NCBI GenBank assembly: GCA_023053545.1
Contig: JAKZAN010000006.1
Location: 8,650,351 to 8,714,350 of the forward strand
From: Lepidurus packardi
Lineage: Eukaryota; Arthropoda; Branchiopoda; Notostraca; Triopsidae
Direction: 5' to 3'
DNA: 64,000 nt
In this document: one piece after another, positions 39,525-51,400 of the stretch
Layout: the number at the start of each line of letters is the position of its first letter
Position numbering within the stretch: the first letter of the stretch is position 1
Made by a program: the position numbers and the translations under genes
Notes under the pieces: model-generated
The model's database searches: none
What the model saw: only the letters and a program-made list of their open reading frames with translations
What the model was told of the DNA's origin: nothing

Positions 39525-42500
39525 TTAGAGGCTATATCGGATAGGAATAGGTTTGCGAGGCGACATGCTAAGTGGTTTCTTCTCCGGACACTCCAACGTT
39601 ATTTCGTTGCGAATGGTATTTGAAGGTATCTTGGTTTTCTGTGACTCGGATCGCGCTTCTTTACAACTGTAAGAAAGAAAACTTCGAGTTAGTTGAATAA
39701 CCGTTGTTTAGAGAAAAGACGCAAGATTTTAAACTAGAAAGAACTTTCTGCCAAATATCATCACTTTGAAAAATATTTTACTTACGCAATAAGTCTACTC
39801 GGATCGCAATTGGCAAGCCAAAAGAAAAAAAAAGCAGCAGGAAAGAAAAATACGAAATCAATATATGAACTCAAGGATATTACGAATGACTAAACTACAA
39901 GAACTCCCTGGAAAAGTGGGAAAAGAAAAAACATGCTTATGAAAAACAGCCAATCCCACTCGTTTACCTTGTTTATCCTAAAACTATATGCAGCATTCAT
40001 ATAGAAAGAAACAGAGTTGCATGAACACTTGTACATTAACTTGACATGAACAATTAAGTGCGTAGTGTTAAGTTACGCGAAGAAACGTACCTGACTAAAG
40101 GGCCTAAAATGTCATCCGATGATGGAGAACCTGACACAGCTTCCGTAACACTAATTCGAGGCTAGAATAAACTATAAATACTAGAGGACACGACCTTCGA
40201 ACTAATTTTTTTACTCACTCGCTCCGTTTGGGTAGCCACATTAGACTTCTTGCTACTTTTGTCTTTGCTGTGGTTGGGTGAGTGGACTACTTTGAGTTGC
40301 TGTTGCAAGTTCTTGACCGTTCGGTTCTTATCTTCCAATTGCTCTTGTAGAAACACAACTTGTCGTTTCAAGTCAAGCGTTTCTGGAGACTCGCTGCCAT
40401 TGCGGCAATGGTTGTCCGCATCTCGGGGTGAGTCATTAGCAGCCATTTTTCGGTAGAGTGATCCCTATATTTAATAAACTTATCATTTTAATACACAATT
40501 TACATTCAGATCACAAACTTACCCTATCAGAGCTAAAGGGACTGACAGTTTCAGCGTCCTCCAAGACTGATCTCAGCTTTAGAAGCATAGCTTTGAGCTC
40601 TTGCACATCCTGAGCCAAGTAACCTCGGTCTAATTCCTCTAAACGGGTGTCAATTCCACCCATATGCAACTCACCCGAAGGAAGCCCAAGCTAAATTAGA
40701 TACAATTAATTATATTGAAAAATGACTTCAAATTTGTGGAAAAAATCAATGTCACAGCTTCAACGCCACGATAACGTAAATGCTGGAAGCTATTTCCAAT
40801 CATGTGTACCTGTGTCAAGGACGAAATACGTGGAGATCGCATATCTGGTCGTTTCGGAGTAAAATTAACATCAAGATCTTGAGGCGTTTCGGGACCCGAG
40901 CCTCGATGTCTTAAGACCCTGGACAAGAAAAGAATTTCGATTGAGATTTTACAATACCAAATGTTAAACTAAAGAGCAGAAACGTTATCACACGAAACGA
41001 AGTAACATGTCCAGTTCGTTTACACTAACAAACTAGACGTTTTCTGACATTGGTTAACTTGGCCTAAGAAATAAGTTTTAAACTGGACTTCTTCAGCAAG
41101 CACAACTGCTTCACTAACCGTCTTGTTCCCCAGATGGTTTGCACAGTACTTCCTTCCGTTCGCATCCTTATCACTTGCTGAACTGCGGTGAAACGAAAAA
41201 ACTTTCCAACCAAGTTTGAGGTTGGCTTTGATCCTGCAACTTGGAAGGCGGTTGTTAGCTAGTTTTTGCCTCAAGCTCACAATCTCCTAACGACAGCAAG
41301 AGTCTGATATTTTCCACTTAAAGTATGGCGATTAGCCCCAGATGAAACACACCTGTTCTCTCGGGAACAACGAACGAAGCTAGTGCGCGCTTGGCACATA
41401 TGCCATAACGAGTACAACATAAGCTGACAAGGTCAACTAGGTAACAACATCTAGTTCAAAACTAGTCTTAAATTCAGTACGAGTGTCTGTACAGTCTCGA
41501 AGATAACTACCAAATACACGTTTGTCAAGTACTGCCGAACAGACAAAATGGGAAAAAAAGAACAGATGAAAGATTTCTCGCTATTCTGGAGAGCTTTTTC
41601 TCACACACCCATGGACAGGGCGAAAAAAACTTTAGAAAAGCAACTTTTCGAAGCTGCTTATGTACTACGACTGCAAAGCCTACTAAAACCGGTGAACAGA
41701 ACACAATGGTAAGGGTTTAATATGGGCGGAAGTTTCGATCTAACCCATAGTATTCTAGGTTGTAATTAATGTGTTCACATAGGTTTGCGGTTGAATTCGC
41801 ATGACTAGATTTCCGTAGGGTTCAGTCAGCCATTCCCCCGTAGCTTTACCGCAATTCAGTTCCTTACAGAGATTTTTCCTATACCACTTTTTTTCCCAAC
41901 GTAAACTTAAGCTTGTAACAACTTAATAGGATCGATGATACTGCACGCATAATATATAGGTTACAGTAGCTTGCAATACATAATAACTTATAATGTGCAA
42001 TACCTCTGCCAACAGCTAACAAATGCATTACGGATAGATTCAATTCGGTAAAAGCGGCAGTTTACACCTTTATCCAGTGCAAAACACACAAACAAGTCCA
42101 CGTCAACCAACTGAAAACAACCGAATGGTTCTAGAGAGCAACGTCTCGAAATACGTTTGATAAAAATTCTCAACCTGCGTGTCGAACGAGGGAAATGCCC
42201 GTGTTTAAATTTGGCAATTACTGGAAATTGCCTTCCGCTGGCCAATTCATCCGTGGCTTAGTGGAACAAACTGCTTCTCGTTCTACTGACTGCATGGACA
42301 TATAACAAAACTAACTTTCTTTGAGTCTTTTTTCTTCATTACTAACAAACCATGGACTGTTGGCTTTATCATCTAAACAGACAAAAACGACACAGTTTTC
42401 TACATACTAGTCTTCTTTGCTATGCATTTGTAGGACTTATTTTTAACCGCTAAAGGTACTCCGTCTTAACGTATTTATCACTAAGCAGAGCGAGACTTAA

Positions 42501-45500
42501 ATAAAATTGGCTTCGGTTGTGGATGTGTGCCGGTAACGGTACATATATACCAAAGAGTGACTTTTCTCTCTAAAAAATCTTTGCTTGCTTTCAAAATTTC
42601 TCAACTTAAAGCTTTCTTATACATAAAAAGAAACAAATTTGCAAAGATAGCCCTTGTTTTGGTGTAAAAATTGCAAAGATATTTACCTCTGCTGTTCACT
42701 CCATTCTATTTCATCGGATGCTAAAGACTCGCAAGGTGATAGCGTATCTTTGCTGTCTGATCTCACAGCACACAGGCGAAGATGCAGGTCGGATGGTTCC
42801 AACATTACTCCATCTCTGCCCTGGTCCAGCATTAATTCGGGCTGGTCAGCGATTTCATCGTCGATTAGGAAGTTCTGCTCAGCTTCCGAGTACGACGTTG
42901 GCGTGGGGCTACTTATGCCGTCTTGTGTCGTTTTGTGGAAACCGTCGGCTACTTGGTACTGTTTCTCTGCCGAGTACGAGTTACAACTGCTTGACATACT
43001 GGAGGGGTAATCCATGGGTGAAATCTCTTCCAGCAAAATACCTTGCTGCTGGTCAAAATCTAAAGCTGGGGAGAGTAAAGCCATTTCTGCTTGGGAGGGA
43101 TAGATTTGAAAAAGTTGTACAAAACCTACACAGACATCAGTCTTTGTCTGGGAAACATCATTGACTTTAAGAGGAATGCACTGACTGTCGTTCTTACAAG
43201 GATCTGTCGCGTTAACAGTGGTACATCGACTTTGATAGGGAATAGCAGAAGCGGCAGGGGACTTGGGCATGTGTCGTAAGGTTAATTGATTTCGTTTGCT
43301 TTGATAAGAGATACTAATTGCGGAGGAGCTCGTTGATGGCTCTTGCTGTGCGTCACTGGAGGAAATCCGATCATCGGAATGAGCCGTGGCTATGCCGGAA
43401 TCTTCCGGTGAGCTGGCTGAATCAGGGGATACCGAATTGTGACTAGACAAGGTAGCCTTGACTTTGGTTTCAGGATTGCTGCACGTTCGTTTGCTCTCCG
43501 TGGGAATGTTGGTAGATGCGGATTTACCCGACGTGTTGGGCTGACGTAGTTTTGAATATTTTAACAAGCTTTTCATATTTTCTGGTTTCTTCAACCCTAA
43601 CTTGTTCGCTAAGGAGGAGTGCGGAGAGCTGACATTTTCCAAGCTGGTGGTTGGAACGTGCGTGAAGTGTTTCGTGACTAAATCTTGCGATTTGCTATGG
43701 TACTTCAAGTTAGTCGAAGGCTTCAAGCCCATTTTTGGAAAGTTTTCATTGAGAACGGGTGCTTTTGGTTTACTGGAAAGCAATTCATTGGTGGCAATGG
43801 GAATGTTGGGTTTAGGAATCAACTTTGTCTGAGGAGGCATCAAACGTGAGGAATGTTTCGCGTTGCCATTTGTGTCCTGGGCAAGTATAGTATTCTCGGA
43901 CGCGGACGTGCTCGTTTCTTGGGATAAACATAGTTTAAAAGATGACGGTGGTTTTAGTTTTGATTGCATTGTCGGTAGTTTAGATACTTCGCTGGAGGTC
44001 ATGGACGAGTAATTGGAGTTAGTGTCTGACTGATGGACTTCCTGTTTGACTACATTTAAAAGATTGGAAAAGGGCTTGTCGAGCGATTGAACCGATTCAC
44101 GCGTAGTTTGTGGGATAGAAATCTGGCGTCTGAAGCCAAAAGAAGCTGGCGTAGGTCGTTCCAAGCGGGACTTGAATGCTTCCGTCGACTCCTGAACCTG
44201 CAAATATAAGAAAACCCATGGGTTCAAGGGGACAAGCACAGAGATTTAATATGTGCCGAAAAAAGAAGCCACAACAAATGCGGCTATTTCGTGTTATAGC
44301 CATGCTGGAGCCAGCGTTTGGCGCATAAGAATCAATAAGACCTTAAAGGACGAAATTGTGGGCGAAATCTTATTTCGTACGCTAACAAAGGCATCACTAT
44401 AAGCAAGCTTAACATCGTTAATTTTTTTTACTTCTTTTCCCTTCGCAACAATTAACCTTGAGTAGAAAATTCTTAACAAAAGAAGGCTAACGAAACCCTT
44501 CATAATTAGTTATTTACATAAGCCACGTCCTGATAAACATTTTCGTATTTTTTTCTAAAATATGTAGCTTCAAGACGCATTTGTTAAGGCGTCTTAAGTC
44601 GATAAGCTTCGGGTTTTACGAAGACCTTCTCTCTTTGGCAATAGAGCGTATCGTCTCCCGAGAGATCTTGGTAGGCGTAGCGGTGTTAAAATTAATCTGG
44701 GTTAAAACGGGTACCATCATGCATCAGGGTTGAAGCAATACCTTGCTAAACAATCGCGGTACTTCTAAAGTGTTCGCTATACTAAGGTGATAAATGTTAA
44801 ATTTCGCAAGTTACGATTAAATTTCTAGCAAATTCGTCGGCTTTTGAATGAATAGAAAATGAGAATAAACTGAAATTTCGCAAAATTTCAAATAAATTCA
44901 AATTGCATCACAAAAACATCGATGGAACTCAATAAAATCATTTGTTCATAATAAGAACTCACACCGGATAGTCTTTTTACACGTATCACGAAAAATATTA
45001 TTATTATTGTTATTATTTATTGCAACAATTCAGGCACAAGGCCTCTAATATGACCTATCTCAAGTTGGGAAATCGAGTAGCTTCCAGCGCATGTAAATAA
45101 GCCAAACTTGGAACTACCAATAAAGTTGCTTGTAAACTTCCTCGAAACAAGTGACTGCTACAGAACTAATCGCATTGCCGATCTAATTGATTTTTTTCGA
45201 AAATAACATCGAACTCATAAAGCGGTTTTACTCGAAATTAGCACTTTAACAAAATACTATTTTTCCCAGCGGCCGGCAGACTTCTCGTTAAGTTCGCATT
45301 CAGTCAATCGGTCTCAACAGCTTAAACGATTATGTTGCAATAAATCTCTGGTAAAGCTGGCATGAAATACAGCATACAGTCTGAAAAGCTTTCAAAGTTT
45401 GAATCTTCAAGCAAACATTTCAACTTAGGGATGATCGGAGCTTACTTGGGAACTTTTGCATACCATTGATGCCGAAAAAAATTACTTAAACGAAGGTTAG

Positions 45501-47102
45501 AACTTCCGTTATCATGCGCAAGACACTACACTCATTCTTCGAACTTAAGTTTGCGGAATAGAATTCCACCTGAAATGTTCACATGTTTGAGGGTGAGTGT
45601 AGTAGCTAAATATTGATTTAATTTTACAAAGTAAAACTTTGCATGCCCGGAGTCACTCTCACTCATGCAACTCGAATAGGGAGTATGACATCGCAAATTC
45701 ACTGACTTAGTTGGTTGCAAACGAAAAGTACACGCTCGATAACCGAGCTAGCTGGACGACAAGCGTTCTCTAAGTTCCCGTTTCTAAGCCAGGACTTACA
45801 TCGTCACATCTATTGTTTTCCTGAGAAAATATAAAACGCTGCGGAGGGAAGGAACTCAGGGAACCAAAGTAATTACGTAAAGTATCACGAAGGAGGAAAG
45901 AAAGGTTCCATTACGGGGAAAACACTACCCAAAAGCAAACTCTATTAGTCTCTACATGTCTTAGTAAAAACGACACACTTCATTTCAAACTCGGTGCATG
46001 AGAAATGCGAGCGGCTATAAACCTTGCTTTCATTACAAATGTTCGTCTGCCAATGCCTTTCAAGTTATTGTGTACCAACAAATAATGCTGAGGTGCACAA
46101 AAGTTTCACGTTCCCGCTTTGATGCTTGTTAAACAAAGTGGAATTAAATCCTATAAAAAAAAGCGAAGCCAGCTTTGATTTTAATTACTTACCACGCAAT
46201 TCGAAATGAACAGAATACTATTTACCGCCTAATAAGTTGTACGATTATCTATGGGTCTCCCAATTTCATTTCTAAGCTAACATTACAAACCATTCCCAGT
46301 GCGCTTTCCCAGCACACCTTTGTCATGAACTAATATCTCGCCAAAGGCAAAGAACGGAAACTAAATTTGATATGAAACGGTGTCTTCCTTAGCTTGCGGC
46401 AGTGTTTTGGACTACGGAAGTTCATGAACACGAGTGTAAGGAACCGAAGTGAATAGTTAGTTCCGACTTGAAAGACTATTGAAGCTGTGCGATAATAAAC
46501 TCTAATAGCAGACACATATGTAACTGTATGTAACAAAGTAATGGAGTCAAATCCATACCAAATCGCAGGTTTGGGTGCACATTTCGCGTTTTTCCATGGT
46601 GTGATCACAGGGTACGGTAATTACTACGTAAGTCTATGTACCAGTTTGCAAAAAAAAAATTGCCTACGTCGTAAGTTCTACTCGAAACTGGAATGACCGT
46701 GACCTAAGTGTGGACTGAAGCAAACCTATTACTGGCAGACCAGTAACAAATATTGCGACGGCCAAGACTGGATCAATAGGAGCGCTAAGACGCGCGGCGC
46801 CGAACAGGCGCCTTACATCACCCTTCACAATTGAACGATTTTAATTTCAATAAGATGCCTAATAAACGGTTTAAATTATAGCAAAAAGCCCGTGTGAAAG
46901 TCTTCAAGTTTTTTTTAGCAGGGCATAAACCAGTGGATTTAAATGTTACGTATGCTTTAAACGACTCCAGGAACTACGATTTCGTTCGGAAGACTTAAAT
47001 ATTAAAATCGTATAATAAAAAATAAAGAAGAAATTATACCCGTGTTCTGTGCATTGGTAAGGGCGTAGAAACAGCTTTCATTAGAGGTATTTTGGCACTC
47101 AT
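39525..47102 (-). CDS. CCSER-family serine-rich coiled-coil protein
   Basis: Exons in transcript order: 47040-47102, 42687-44197, 40810-40918, 40523-40690, 40219-40464, 40091-40161, 39525-39666 (769 residues). The first 525 residues are Ser/Thr/Pro-rich and disordered-looking, including ERPTPASFGFRRQISIP and an acidic segment ELMLDQGRDGVMLEP. They are followed by two short coiled coils: VQELKAMLLKLRSVLEDAET and LKRQVVFLQEQLEDKNRTVK. These, and the NVATQTE motif after them, match in order what I recall of human CCSER1 (a TLLLKMKRVLQES helix, a second helix and then KSTQTE). CCSER2 is reported at microtubule plus ends; a cytoskeletal role here is inference. The large exon 2 (1511 nt) and the long introns 1 (2842 bp) and 2 (1768 bp) are unlike the compact neighbours. 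The assignment to the family is probable, not certain. Confidence 0.72.
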
Positions 47103-47147
47103 GTTTTCTAGTGCGCCACAATGAGAATGACTGTCCTTCCTAAACAC

Positions 47148-47361
47148 TTCTTCTCCAGGATTTTGGTTCGATAAGCAAGGTCCCATAGACAAAACTGCAA
47201 TTTCATAACACAAAACAACATATTAACATACAAAATTAAGCGTAAAACGAAATTTTCTTCTCCAGGATTTTGGTTCGATAAGCAAGGTCCCATAGACAAA
47301 ACTGCAATTTCATAACACAAAACAACATATTAACATACAAAATTAAGCGTAAAACGAAATT
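47148..47361. repeat. Perfect 107-bp tandem duplication
   Basis: Copies 47148-47254 and 47255-47361 are identical as far as I can read. The duplicated unit begins 46 bp upstream of the CCSER-like start codon, so it doubles 5' UTR or promoter sequence. The identity implies a recent duplication. Confidence 0.9.
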
Positions 47362-47645
47362 ATGATTAAATTACAAGTCCACTTTTTATCTTTATATAAA
47401 TATATTAAATTAACTAAAAAGAAAAAAACTGTTTTCAACTGAAGCAATGGAGTCTAACTTTTTTATCGAAAGTAATAAAAAAAAGTGTTAATAAAAAACT
47501 AAGTACAATTAATACACTAACCTGATAAATAGGAGCAAATCAATCATATTTTGATTCAAGCCATTCGCGTTTACACATAATCATTCGCCTTCTTTTGGTG
47601 TATTGGGTGTAGGTAAACTCTTAGCCGTGAAATGCGAAATGCTTC

Positions 47646-47691
47646 GCGCCGATTCCGCAGCGGTTTTCGTGCCGATTCCGCAGCGGTTTTC
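47646..47691. repeat. 23-bp tandem doublet
   Basis: Two copies of G(C/T)GCCGATTCCGCAGCGG plus TTTTC, differing at one base. They are G/C-rich within an A/T-rich region, in the shared upstream area of the CCSER-like gene and GBF1. Confidence 0.75.
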
Positions 47692-48426
47692 GCGCCTTTT
47701 TTTACACGTTACCGCTGTTCGTTTGTGCTTAGTGAAAAATCCGTCATTCGATCTTTTGAACTGATATGCTTGATTTTTCAGATCAAGGTGAATCTGCATG
47801 CGTTTTAGCATTTTTTAGTAGTATTGTTTCAGAAGCGGGTTTCCAAGCCTTAAAACAAAAGTTCAAAATGCGTTCAAAATTTCCGAATTTGGAATGGTTG
47901 AGTCACTTAATCGGCATATAATTACAATGGTCACAACATGTTGTGATCTTTCTTAACCGAATTACGGTAGGTGTTTCCTTGTTGGAAAAGTACTTCGTAG
48001 ATGGTGCCCACCGAAATCCCACTCTGGATAATGGATACAACTTGCTGCTTTTAATTTTCAACCTATTATTGTGGATATGCTTTATACAAAATACGAACTA
48101 TGTACATGGTCTCGAATAATGCATTTCACATTCTACCGTTTTATTTGCATTGTCGCAGCTTTCGTTTGTTACGGTTTCGCATTTGCAGTGCACCCTGACT
48201 TAATTCTTCGTTTCTATTCGTTGAGCGCTTTTCAGAAGTAACAAATATGACGTGTTTACATTAGGCTTGCTTGGAATGACGAGAGTGAGTCGGTTAGTCA
48301 GAGACGTTAAAAACATCCAACAATTAATTGCGAAGTAACCTGAATAGTCTGAATAAAATATCATACCGAGAAGACACTGTTCTTATTTGAAAGTTTTCCA
48401 GCGTATTGTCAACTGATATTGTAGCG

Positions 48427-51400
48427 ATGGATCGCTTACCAGGCCATGGCCTTTATGTGGTCCTGGGGGAGATATCCATTCTATACACTGCAATGAGAAA
48501 AGGCTTCAAATGGTCCTCCCATTCGTATCAGGCAAGAGTAATTTCCATGTGTTTCGTTATTTAAATAACGATGACCATAATTGTGTTAACAATCAATTAG
48601 GAGGAGGAGCAGGACCATGTTATGCAAAGGTTCCAGGAGCTAAAGAACATACTAAACCATCGCAAAACCCTAGCTTCTTTGGATTTGGACTTGGTTTTAA
48701 GTAAAGTACAATTGACTTCAAAATAAAATTTCATATGCGTTGATTCAGATCCCTTCCTGGAAGTAATTCGGTCGGAAGAAACAAGTGGCACCGTCACAGA
48801 AATTGCGTTGTCCGCAATATTTAAGTTTATTTCTTACGGATTTCTAGGTAACAATTTCGGCTTCGGCTTTAGTAGTACTATAGCTTGTTCTTTTTGTTGT
48901 TCACCCTCAAGAACAAGGCGCCTTTGCTGCTGTACAAAATATCGCTGATGCGGTCACACATGCTCGTTTCGTAGGAACAGATCCCAGTAGCGACGAAGTC
49001 GTTCTGATGAAGATCCTTCAGGTAATTTTACTTTAATTCTTGTACATGTTTGAAAGCTAAAGTTAGGTGTTACGAGCCTTACTCCTGAGCCCAGCGGGAT
49101 CGCTCTTAACTAACGAAAATGTGTGCGAAATAATGCAGAGCTGTTTCCGTATTTGCTTTGAAAGCCGTTTAAGTGGTAAAATCAACGTGAGTCGCATTGT
49201 TCAAAGCCTAATCATTGCTATGTCATTTATAGAGTTACTAAGGAAGTCTGCAGAGCATGCACTCTGTGATATGGTCCGGTGGTTATTCCTGAACTTGCCT
49301 AATCTTCCTGAGGAGACGAAAGGCGTAAATTACAGGGTAGAGCACTTTAATGTTACTTCTTTGAGATTATAACAGCTTGTTTAGAAGCTAAAAATGCGTA
49401 CTGGCGCTTTTGAAACAAGTAAAACGAAAAAGAAGTCCCCCAAACCGCGCCCTAAGCATAGTACCCATTCAGAGCACAACGTGGTGACAACAGCTTCGAT
49501 TAAAGTCACTCCAGTTCCCTCTTCTCAAGTCGAACCAAGCGAAACTGTTATCAAATCAGCTGAAGTTCAGGAAGGAGAACCAATTCCTACCATAATGTTC
49601 GACGTTTACCAGACGCCACCTCAACAAGCCGAGGCGAATGGGAGCGAAGCCAAGCTGAATGTAGAAGAATCAGAAAGTACTCTAGACCGTTCGTTTCTCC
49701 GTTCCTCGGGTGATCAAGACACGGATAATTCTGAGAAGAACGAGTTATTGCGTAGCATGAAGTCAGACGAAGAAAAAGGTCCCGAAGACAGTTACGACAC
49801 TAAATCCATCGATAGTAATGCCTTTTGCTCTGATCCAGAAACGTTAAGCTTGGCATCTCTTGTTAATCAGGACTATATTAATCCCCGTGGAGTACGTTTC
49901 CTGCCGAGTCAAACACCCGTTGAAGGAAGTACGTCATAAGATTGATCGAAATCTAACAATTTTGCTAAAACGATATCATTAGGTGGCGCTATTCTCGTTC
50001 CCTATAGTTTGCCATGCGTCAAAGAACTCCTTCGCTTCTTAATTAGTTTAATTAATCCCCGTGACCGTCAGAATAATGAAGTTATGAACCAAATTGGCTT
50101 GCGTCTTCTTACCGTCGCAGTGGAAACTGCAGGGGATCACCTGCCTAATGTGCCAGCATTGCTTGCACTTATTCAGGACGAAACTGGCAAATACCTCTTT
50201 GCGGTAACTATGACTAATTTCTTTTTAATTAGGTTGTTAATTGTGTCGATTTAGCTGCTGACTGCTGAGCGACTTTCGATTTTCACTTCAGCGATCCGTC
50301 TGTGCTTTCTGCTCTTTGAGGCAATGCGGAACCACTTAAAATTCCAGTTGGAAGTGTTTTTTACGCGTTTAGTAGATATCGCTGCATCAGAATCCAACAA
50401 AATCCCATACGAACGAAAAGAAATAGCACTAGGTGACCTGAGTCCGGTATTGTCATAGTAAAGCGTGAACTAATATTATTGTTTTTTGTTCTATAGATTG
50501 TTTCGTTCAACTTTGGCGCATTCCTGGTCTCGTGACCGAACTTTACCTAAACTATGATTGTAACCTTTATACTTCGAATCTTTTCGAGGAATTAGCGAAG
50601 GTTTTGTCTAAGGTGAACTACTAGATTTCGTACAGAATGTTTAAAGGCAACGCGTTATTCTCCCCCAGAATGCGTTTCCTGTGATTGGTGTTTATTCAAC
50701 GCACTTGCTTTCGGTAGATGCCTTACTTACGGTCCTGGAATCCATAGAATCCCATTGTCATAGCCGTATGCTAAGTCGTAAAGAAGATTCGTCGTCCATA
50801 GGTATATTCCTAGTATTCGGTTCCATTTCCGAATTTTCTGTTATATTTTCTTGTGTTGTAGACAGTGAAGAAGCGGTGGATAAGAAGAATAGCCTGATGT
50901 CGAGTTCGAATTCTGTAATTGATTCCCAACTCGAAACAGACAAAAGAAGAGTAAAGACATCCGATCACATCCCGTCACATGAACAGCTAATGGCAATTAA
51001 ACATAAAAAGAAGGTATGCGTTATGCGAACGTTCTCTCTTGCATGAAATTCATTTTTGAATCTTGAGAAATTAATTGTTTTTTTCTGGTTCGATGACCAA
51101 TTCCAGTTGCTGCTTTCTGGAGCTGAACAGTTCAATATAAAGCCCAGCAAAGGTGTGCAATACTTACAAGAAAATGGTCTTCTATCAACCCCGCTTGATC
51201 CTAAAGAAGTGGCCATTTTTTTGCGAGAAAATCCTCGTTTAGATAAAAAAATGATTGGAGAGTATATTAGCAACAGGAACAATAAAGGAGTTTTAGAGGC
51301 TTTTGTGAAGTAAGTTTGCTATAAAACTCATTTGCTCTTAGTAATTTTGTTTGGTAAAGATCCTTCGATTTTCATGGCAAACGAATCGATGAAGCATTAC

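Larger units (their letters stand above)
47103..48426. other. Divergent promoter region of the CCSER-like gene and GBF1
   Basis: This 1.3-kb gap separates two divergent start codons. It contains a perfect 107-bp tandem duplication (47148-47361) and a 23-bp doublet (47646-47691). The frames here are products of the duplication or too short to support. Confidence 0.5.
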
